A DNA stretch of 64,000 nucleotides from Solimonas sp. SE-A11. GTDB lineage: Bacteria; Pseudomonadota; Gammaproteobacteria; Nevskiales; Nevskiaceae. The translations under genes and the position numbers were made by a program. Positions 57,943 to 64,000 of this stretch are shown one piece after another. A model generated the notes under the pieces. It saw only the letters and a list, made by a program, of their open reading frames with translations. It searched no databases and had not been told where the DNA came from. The stretch is taken from positions 1-64,000 of the forward strand of contig NZ_JAUASX010000007.1 in assembly GCF_030345715.1 (NCBI RefSeq). The letters are read 5' to 3'. Position 1 is the stretch's first letter; each line of letters begins with the position of its first letter.

Positions 57943-58271
57943 GCCCGCTTCCGCCCTCCGCGCCCCGCAGCGCGGGCTTGGTCCTGCGCCCGGCAGGCCC
58001 GCCTTGAGGCGTCGCCCAAATGGGCGGACCGCCCCTACCCTTGGCTTCAACCGTCGCATTCAGCAGCGCTTCATGCCACTTCTGAAGCCCGTGCTTTCTG
58101 CACGACCCGCTTTTCAGGCAGCGTGCGTGCTGCATGCCCGCCGGTCGGGCGGCCTTGGCCGTCTGTGACGCAGGTAACTGAAATTCCGAGACAAATATCT
58201 GACGATCGTGCCACGTTCGGGTTGGCAAGGAGCTTGCGCTGCAAGCCTTGAAACCCACGGGGGAACTGAAC
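57943..58271. other. Non-coding interval with a sigma-54-type promoter
   Basis: 329 bp without a convincing gene. Short hairpins (for example GTGC-TTTCT-GCAC near 58090) and a GC-rich dyad are seen. The informative site is the -24/-12 element at 58223-58238 before the small membrane protein. Confidence 0.55.
58223..58238 (+). promoter_or_regulatory. Sigma-54-type promoter of the small membrane protein
   Basis: TGGCAAGGAGCTTGCG: GG and GC spaced by 10 nt, good TGGCA at -24 and perfect CTTGC at -12, ending 33 nt before the start codon. It is the best match in the right half of the window. Confidence 0.65.
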
Positions 58272-58505
58272 ATGAAGAACCAACTTACCGCTGCCGCCAT
58301 CGTCCTGGGCCTGCTCGCCGCCCTGGTCGCCGTGCCGCTGATGTTCCGCGCGCTGATGGACCTGCTGTTCGTCCAGCCGGGCGGCTGGCAGGTCTGGCTG
58401 CTGCTGGGCATGGCCGTGTTCGTGATCGAACAGGTCAGCGCCTGGATGGGCGCCGCGACGCCGCGGCGCCGGGTGGCCCTGGTCAAGGGCCGCGAGCGCG
58501 CCTGA
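58272..58505 (+). CDS. Two-helix inner-membrane small protein
   Basis: 77 residues from the ATG at 58272. Helix 1 is LTAAAIVLGLLAALVAVPLM (about 4-23) and helix 2 VWLLLGMAVFVIEQVSAWMG (about 38-57), followed by a basic tail (PRRRVALVKGRERA). No family recognised. PspG of the phage-shock response has a similar size and is also sigma-54-driven, but I see no sequence motif to support that name. Confidence 0.65.
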   Translation: MKNQLTAAAIVLGLLAALVAVPLMFRALMDLLFVQPGGWQVWLLLGMAVFVIEQVSAWMGAATPRRRVALVKGRERA

Positions 58506-58580
58506 AGCGCGCCTACCCCCGCTCCCGCGCCGGTCTGGCCGGCGCGGACTTTGTGCTCAAGCCCCTCGCCTTCCGGCCCC

Positions 58581-60989
58581 TCAAGGCCGGCAACCGAAAG
58601 CCTCCAGCCCACTGCCGCTGAGCGAAGGCGGCGTAGAATCCGCCGCCCAGCCCGTGTCGGGCAATCCCGCCGTCTGCAGCCGCACGGTGGCGGCGTCGCG
58701 CGGCAACAGCAGCCAGCTGCCGTCGATCTCTTCCCCCTCCAGCGACAGCCCGGTGACGAAGGGCTGCAACGGGCCCGCGCCCGGAGCCTCGATCACCAGC
58801 TTGCCGCCCGGGCGATGCAGCGTGACCTTCTCGAACGCCGGACTGCCCACCACCGCCAGCGGCGCGCCGGGGTTCATCGGATAGAGCCCGATCAGGGTCC
58901 AGGCCAGCCAGCCGGACAGCGCGCCGAGATCGTCGTTGCCCGGCAGGCCCAGCGGCGTGGGCGCATAGAGCGCGGCGGCGGAGCGGGCCACCACCTGCGT
59001 CTTCCAGGGCGCGCCGGCGTAGTTGTAGAGATACGGCGCCTGCAGATCGTGCTCGTTGCCGGGCGCGTACTGGTTGCCGTAGTAGAACAGGCCGAACACC
59101 GTCAGCTGGTTCTGCACGAAGGGCCAGGCACCGGGCAGCAGGTTGGCCGGCAGCAGGAAGAAGGTGTCCAGCCGGCGCTGCACCTCGGCATGGCCGCCCA
59201 TGCGTTCGAACAGCCCCGGCAGGTCGTGCATCGCCAGCCAGCTGTATTGCCAGGACGTGCCCTCCTGGAAGCCGTAAGGCAGCTCCGGCAGGAACGGCGT
59301 GAGCCAGCTGCCGTCGTCATGGCGCGGGCGGATGAAGCCGCTCTGCGGGTCCAGCAGGTTGCGGTAGTTGAGCGACTGCTGCGCCAGGCGCTGCGCCTCG
59401 GCGACATCGCCGCTGCTGGCCGTCATCAGCGCCAGCGCGAAGTCGGCCAGGCCATACTCCAGCGTGGTGCCGGCTTCGCGCGCACCGCCGATGAACACCT
59501 GGAAGGGATTGCCGGGCTTCTCCACCGGCAGGTATCCGGATGACAAGACCTCACGGCGCGAGCGCTCCAGCGCCTGCGCCGCGGCCAGCAGCGGCGCACG
59601 CTCGGCGGCGGGCACCAAGCCGCGGCACCAGCCCTCGGCGATGAAGGGGATCACCGGGTCGCCGGACATGTGGCCGGCATCCACCGGGCCCTGCTGCCAG
59701 CGCGGCAGCCGGCCGCCCTGCGTGTGGAAATCCAGCAGCGAGCGCAGCATGTCGAGATAACGGGCGGGCTGGATCTCGGCCAGCATCTGGTTCTGGCCGC
59801 GGTAGCTGTCCCATAGCGAGTACTGGCTGTAGTGCGGGCGCGCCGAGGCATGCACGGCGTTGTCCGGTCCGCGGTAGCGTCCGTCCACGTCGTTGTGCAG
59901 GTTGGGAAACTGCTGGATGCGGTACATCGCGGTGTACAGCGAGCGGCGCTGCAACTCGGTGCCGCCCTCCACTTCCACCCGCGCCAGCTCGCCCTGCCAC
60001 TGCTCGCGCACCCGCTGGCGCTGCGCCTCGAAATCCCAGTGGGGCAGCTCGGCGAGATTGCGCCGCGCGCCCGCAAGGTCGGTGTAGGACACGGCGATGC
60101 GCGCCTGCAGCGTGCGCGGCGCATCGTCGAAATCCAGCAGCAGCGCCAGGCGCTCGCCTTCCACCGTGACGCCCGGCTGCAGCGCCTCGCCCTCGCGCGT
60201 GGCGGCGCGGAACGGTGCGTCGAGCTGCAGCGCGAAGAACAGCGTGTAGCCATCGCCGGTATCGACGCTGCCGCTGAGCGTGCCGTCCGGCTCCAGCTGC
60301 GCACGCGCCGGGTGGTAGCCGGCGAGATCGCGCGAGACGTCCAGCAGCAGGCGCGGCGCCCCGGCGGTGTAGTGGTAGCGGTGCAGCGCCACGCGCTCGC
60401 TGGCGGTGATCTCGGCGGTGGTGCCGTAGCGCAGCAGGCCGACGCGGTAGTAACCCGCCTCGGCGCGATGATCCAGCGGATTCAGCGGCGAGGCATAGGC
60501 CGGCACCGGGTTGGGCCAGCCGATCTGCGACAGGTCACCCGGCGTCAGTTCGCCGGTGAACGGCAGCAGCGCAAACTGGCCACCCTTGGGCGCGCCCGCG
60601 GACATGTGCACCTGCGAGAATCCGGTGACCAGCAGGTTCTGCACCGAGTAGCCGCCGTAGTTCAGCGGGCCCTCGGTATCCGGGCCCGGCTGCACCATGC
60701 CGAAGGGCGCGAACGGTCCCGGATTGACGAAGCCGGGCGGGAAGCTGCCGATGAAGGGGTCGACGTAGGCGGCCAGGTCACCTGCTGCCCTCGGTGGTGC
60801 ATCGGGCGGCGTGCTACCGCCGCCGGCCTGCGGCGCATCGCTGCGCGCGCCGCAGGCCGACAGCAGCAGCACCGCCAGCACCGCCGCGAATAAAGTCCGA
60901 ACCCGCAAAACGCCCCCCGACGTTGCACGAGCCGGTGCCCCCTTCTTGCCACGGGGGAAAAACCTGAAGCCGGTCCTGTCTGCACGCAT
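58581..60989 (-). CDS. GH92-family lipoprotein (putative exo-alpha-mannosidase)
   Basis: 802 residues from the ATG at 60989. A TTG at 60908 after GGGGGG would place the lipoprotein signal (RTLFAAVLAVLLLSACGA) at the very start and is equally plausible. GH92 signatures: VDPFIGSFPPGFVNPGPFAPFGMVQPGPD-type start (seen as YVDPFIG.. and APFGMVQPGP), GFSQVHMSAGAPKGG, SLWDSYRGQN and GNDDLGALSGWLAWTLIGLYP. GH92 enzymes are Ca-dependent inverting exo-mannosidases. It starts 6 bp after the stop of the PKD/Calx-beta gene upstream, so they form an operon. Confidence 0.9.
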   Translation of the reverse strand: MRADRTGFRFFPRGKKGAPARATSGGVLRVRTLFAAVLAVLLLSACGARSDAPQAGGGSTPPDAPPRAAGDLAAYVDPFIGSFPPGFVNPGPFAPFGMVQPGPDTEGPLNYGGYSVQNLLVTGFSQVHMSAGAPKGGQFALLPFTGELTPGDLSQIGWPNPVPAYASPLNPLDHRAEAGYYRVGLLRYGTTAEITASERVALHRYHYTAGAPRLLLDVSRDLAGYHPARAQLEPDGTLSGSVDTGDGYTLFFALQLDAPFRAATREGEALQPGVTVEGERLALLLDFDDAPRTLQARIAVSYTDLAGARRNLAELPHWDFEAQRQRVREQWQGELARVEVEGGTELQRRSLYTAMYRIQQFPNLHNDVDGRYRGPDNAVHASARPHYSQYSLWDSYRGQNQMLAEIQPARYLDMLRSLLDFHTQGGRLPRWQQGPVDAGHMSGDPVIPFIAEGWCRGLVPAAERAPLLAAAQALERSRREVLSSGYLPVEKPGNPFQVFIGGAREAGTTLEYGLADFALALMTASSGDVAEAQRLAQQSLNYRNLLDPQSGFIRPRHDDGSWLTPFLPELPYGFQEGTSWQYSWLAMHDLPGLFERMGGHAEVQRRLDTFFLLPANLLPGAWPFVQNQLTVFGLFYYGNQYAPGNEHDLQAPYLYNYAGAPWKTQVVARSAAALYAPTPLGLPGNDDLGALSGWLAWTLIGLYPMNPGAPLAVVGSPAFEKVTLHRPGGKLVIEAPGAGPLQPFVTGLSLEGEEIDGSWLLLPRDAATVRLQTAGLPDTGWAADSTPPSLSGSGLEAFGCRP

Positions 60990-60995
60990 GCCGGG

Positions 60996-63900
60996 CTACG
61001 GCGCCGTGTACGGCGTCGCCACCGGCAACAGCGGCAGGCGCGCCACGTTGGCGTAGGGCTCCGCGATATTGCGCGGGCGCTCCGTGGGCACCATGAACTG
61101 CCACTGCTCGCCGTCCACCTCGGTCAGGCTCAGCGGCAGGAAGGCATTGTCGGTGTCGTGCGTGACGAAGAAGTGCACGCCATGCGCGGCATAGGCACCC
61201 TGGCGCTCGCTGCAGTCGAGCTGCTCGTAGGGCTTGCCGGCCATGCGCGCGTAGGCATCCTTGACGCGCGGGTCGTCGGAGTTGTCTCCCGGATAGGGCC
61301 GCTGCACCGGGTCATCGCCGGTGCCGTCGTCCAGGCAGGCGTCGTCGCGGTAGTAGGGCACCACCAGCGGGTTCACCAGCGAGGTCGCGCCCTTGATCAG
61401 GAAGGTGTAGACCAGCGAGCCGGAGTCGCCCTTGCCTGCCACCTGCTCCCAGTTGTCGAAGGCCAACGGCAGGTTGAAGGTCGGATCGGCGATGTCGACG
61501 AAGGCCGGGCAGCGGCCGGTGCTGGACGGCGGCCTTACGCCGTCGGAACTGGGGCACTGGCCGAAGATCGGCAGGAAGCCGTCGATGTTGCCGAGGTCGT
61601 CGTTGATGCCGTCGATCGGCACGCCCTGCGGGCGCAGGATGGTGAAGTAGCGCCCGCCCTCGATGCCGGCGGCGCGCTCGGCCTCGGTCGGCACCATCAC
61701 GCCGCGGTTGTAATCCCAGGAGGTGTAGAGGCCGTCCGGCGGGATGGGGTGCACGCGCAGGCGATAGCGATAGCTGATGGCGTCGCGATAGAAGCTCTCG
61801 GTCTTGGTGACGTTGGTACCGGAGTCGGCACCCCAGACCTCCCGGATGCAGCGCACCGGGCCGCAGCGCTCGCCCAGCAACGAGGAGTTGGCCTCCCAGT
61901 TGACCTGCTCGTCCTCGAAGCCGACCAGCGAGATCACCGAGTCCGGCGATTGCTGGAAGGCGCGACCCTTCCAGCGATCGATCAGGTCCGGGCCCAGGGT
62001 GCCGTCGGCCTTGGCCACCTGGATCTCGCGCAGCATCCAGCGGCCCGAGGCCTTGAAGCGGTAGCGCGCCGTGCGCACCTCGATGCCGTCGCGCGGGAAG
62101 CGATCGCTGGACGGCCGCGCCGTGGCCGGCGTGCCGTCGGGGCAGACCATGCCGGACAGGTTGGCACCGTAGTTGGTGTTGCTGGTGCCGAGCTTTTCCG
62201 GATCGTCGTCGCGGAAGAAGGAGCGGTCGATCCACTGGTCGGCATTGGCGTCGCGCTGGTACTGCACGTAATGCGGGCGGCCGCGGAAGCTGGAGCCGCC
62301 CGGCTTGCGGAACAGGTAGACCACGCGCTGCGTGGCGGGGTCCAGCGGATCGGCCAGGCGGACCTGCTGCGCGCTGGCACCAGCAGGCACGTCGGCGGGC
62401 CGGCTGCCCGCCGGCGCACTGCCACCGGCATCGGCGGCCATGAAGACCACCTCGTCGTCGTTGTCCAGGCCCGGCACCGGGTCCGGCCTCGGGCCGGCCA
62501 GGCCTTCCTGGCGGCCGTCGTCAATGCCGTTGCGGTCGTAGTCGCGGCGGCAGATGCCGGCGGTCATGCCCCAGGACTCGTTGTCCCAGACATAGGACAG
62601 TTCAGGATCGGTGCCGGAGTAGATCGAGAAGGTGCTGTTGCCGTTGGCCAGGAAGTACGGCATGCGCTCGTCCACCTGCACCGGGATCTCCACCCAGGCG
62701 CCGTCGCGCCAGGCATAAGCCGCGATCTCGTCCACCGGCACGCCGGCCGCCGGTGCTACGCCGGGCAGCGGATACAGCAGTGTGCCGTTGTGCGCATTGC
62801 GCACGCCGACACCGCCGACCACGGTATCGAGCACGTCGATCAGCGGATTGCACAGCAGGTCCGAGGGCTCGGGACACTGGCGCAGGTCGGCGCCCGAGGG
62901 AAAGGGCTTGGCGATGCCGGTGGCGGCAGGCACGGACCAGCCCGGCAGGCTCATGCCGCTGACGACCACCGCCTCCACGTCGCGGTGGGCGGAAGTGGCA
63001 CGCGCGATGGTGCCTGGCAGGTCCTGGTCCAGGCCGATGAATTCCTCCAGGCTGCCGGAGGCCGCAAGCTGCGCGAGGCTTTCGGCGTAGCCGCTGAAGG
63101 CCTGCTGCATCGCCGCGGCGGCGGACTCGAAGTCGCCGGTGAGCAGAGAGGAGATCGCCGTACCCGCCTGCGCGAAGAAGTGCGCGACCGCGCCGAGCAC
63201 GCCGCCGCCGTAGCCTCCGGCGCAACTGCCATCCGCCAGGCAACCGGCGGGCGGCTCGGGGCCTTCCTCGTCGTCGTTGAGTATGCGGCCCGTGGCCAGG
63301 TTGTCGGCAATGCCGGCATTGGCCGGCGCCGACAGGATCATGCTGAAGGTCTCGTCGGGCTCCACCACGGTATCGCCACGCACCGGCACCAACACGCGCT
63401 GCGTGGTGCTGCCCGGCGGGAAGTACAGCACCGTGTCCACGGCGACATAGTCGCTGGCGGCACTGGCGCTGCCGTCGATGCTGCGAACGGCGACGCTGAC
63501 CTGCTGCAACGCCGCCCGCGACAGCGTGACGACGAACTCCATCTGGCGGAAGCCGGCATTGCCTTCGGCGATGGCGGCATCGTCGATGCGCAGCAGCGGC
63601 TGCGGATCCACCGCGGGGCGATCCTGCACGGTCACCGCCACCTCGTCCTCCGAGATCGCGCCGGCCGGATCACGCACCTGCAGGCGGAAGCGCAGCACCG
63701 TGTCCATGACCACCACCGGCGCGGTGAAATGCGCCGCCTCGGTGTCGGCATCCGCCAGCGTCACGGTGGGACCGCCGGTCTGCGTCCACCGATACGTCAG
63801 CGGCTGGCCCTCGGGATCGCTGCTGCCGGCACCGCTCAGCGTGGCCTGCCCGCCCTCGATGATCGCGAAGTCGGGGCCCGCATTGGCCTGCGGCGGGCGG

Positions 63901-64000
63901 TTGAGCGGCGCGGCGTCGTTGACCACCACGCGCAGCGTGTCGCTGCTGCTCAGGCCCTGGTCGTCGGTCACGGTGAGCTGGAACTCGTAGACCGCACCTT
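60996..64000 (-). CDS. Large secreted PKD/Calx-beta protein, 5' end outside the window
   Basis: At least 1001 codons are visible; the reading frame is open at the right edge and begins inside a PKD-like repeat (YEFQLTVTDDQGLSSSDTLR). A second PKD/REJ-like repeat covers about residues 28-120 from 63971 (ANAGPDFAIIEGGQATLSG, LTYRWTQTGGP). A Calx-beta motif follows (about 125-235: RIDDAAIAEGNAG, SASAASDYVAVDTVLYFPPG, VVEPDETFSMILSAPANAG). The C-terminal 750 residues are an extracellular region of unknown family with paired Cys and Asp-rich repeats (RRDYDRNGIDDGRQEG). It probably binds or presents a glycan substrate to the GH92 enzyme encoded next. Confidence 0.82.
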   Translation of the reverse strand, partial: GAVYEFQLTVTDDQGLSSSDTLRVVVNDAAPLNRPPQANAGPDFAIIEGGQATLSGAGSSDPEGQPLTYRWTQTGGPTVTLADADTEAAHFTAPVVVMDTVLRFRLQVRDPAGAISEDEVAVTVQDRPAVDPQPLLRIDDAAIAEGNAGFRQMEFVVTLSRAALQQVSVAVRSIDGSASAASDYVAVDTVLYFPPGSTTQRVLVPVRGDTVVEPDETFSMILSAPANAGIADNLATGRILNDDEEGPEPPAGCLADGSCAGGYGGGVLGAVAHFFAQAGTAISSLLTGDFESAAAAMQQAFSGYAESLAQLAASGSLEEFIGLDQDLPGTIARATSAHRDVEAVVVSGMSLPGWSVPAATGIAKPFPSGADLRQCPEPSDLLCNPLIDVLDTVVGGVGVRNAHNGTLLYPLPGVAPAAGVPVDEIAAYAWRDGAWVEIPVQVDERMPYFLANGNSTFSIYSGTDPELSYVWDNESWGMTAGICRRDYDRNGIDDGRQEGLAGPRPDPVPGLDNDDEVVFMAADAGGSAPAGSRPADVPAGASAQQVRLADPLDPATQRVVYLFRKPGGSSFRGRPHYVQYQRDANADQWIDRSFFRDDDPEKLGTSNTNYGANLSGMVCPDGTPATARPSSDRFPRDGIEVRTARYRFKASGRWMLREIQVAKADGTLGPDLIDRWKGRAFQQSPDSVISLVGFEDEQVNWEANSSLLGERCGPVRCIREVWGADSGTNVTKTESFYRDAISYRYRLRVHPIPPDGLYTSWDYNRGVMVPTEAERAAGIEGGRYFTILRPQGVPIDGINDDLGNIDGFLPIFGQCPSSDGVRPPSSTGRCPAFVDIADPTFNLPLAFDNWEQVAGKGDSGSLVYTFLIKGATSLVNPLVVPYYRDDACLDDGTGDDPVQRPYPGDNSDDPRVKDAYARMAGKPYEQLDCSERQGAYAAHGVHFFVTHDTDNAFLPLSLTEVDGEQWQFMVPTERPRNIAEPYANVARLPLLPVATPYTAP

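Overview
The window is high-G+C gammaproteobacterial chromosome. It carries lipid A/LPS genes (lpxO-like, gmhB), a two-subunit glycyl-tRNA synthetase, a gamma-type RpoD/DnaG block, and the outer-membrane/export families DUF1302 and DUF1329. This mix, with the AlgB-like regulator and the repeats, suggests a free-living relative of the Nevskiales/Xanthomonadales (Solimonas-like). The placement is inferred from gene content, not from a phylogeny. No rRNA, tRNA, CRISPR array or prophage was seen. The only mobile DNA is the edge of an IS3-like element at the left end.

Layout. 0-14 kb: IS edge, DUF4124 and DUF1329 exported proteins, a GNAT + RimK-like ATP-grasp pair, a FecR/SPOR protein, a fatty-acid desaturase, typA, a GGDEF protein with a degenerate signature, purT and pyruvate kinase. 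13.5-22 kb: glycerophosphodiesterase, a YfcG-type GST, ppk convergent with ppx, two tandem small cytochromes c, and three related outer-membrane beta-barrels. 22-33 kb: the macromolecular-synthesis block (rpsU, yqeY, dnaG, rpoD), with a non-homologous end-joining cassette (ligD-ku) and a Q/G-rich small protein between yqeY and dnaG; tsaD-folB diverge from rpsU. 33-42 kb: gmhB, glyS and glyQ, with katG, ohr, an lpxO-like gene and an NHL lipoprotein between glyS and glyQ. 42-47 kb: glnA behind a sigma-54-type promoter, then two overlapping histidine-kinase genes.

47-55 kb is an envelope/osmotic stress module: entericidin-like lipoprotein, otsB-otsA, a hydrophilic small protein, a coiled-coil lipoprotein, a three-BON-domain periplasmic protein, a DUF2383 helical-bundle protein, CsbD, a DUF1328 membrane peptide, an AlgB-like sigma-54 activator and a DUF1003 membrane protein. 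Several units here have TGGCACG-type -24 boxes. Two (the coiled-coil lipoprotein and the BON gene) have full -24/-12 geometry, suggesting a local sigma-54 regulon under the adjacent activator. 55-64 kb: a DUF1302 protein, a TetR regulator, small proteins including a two-helix membrane protein with a strong sigma-54-type promoter, a GH92 lipoprotein, and a large PKD/Calx-beta secreted protein that runs off the right edge.

Points most worth a second look: (i) the candidate sigma-54 stress regulon; (ii) a DnaG primase in which three of the four zinc ligands are replaced; (iii) the NHEJ genes lodged in the rpsU-dnaG-rpoD block; (iv) glyQ and glyS separated by a peroxide-defence/LPS-modification cassette; (v) duplicated promoter-leaders in front of paralogous beta-barrels.
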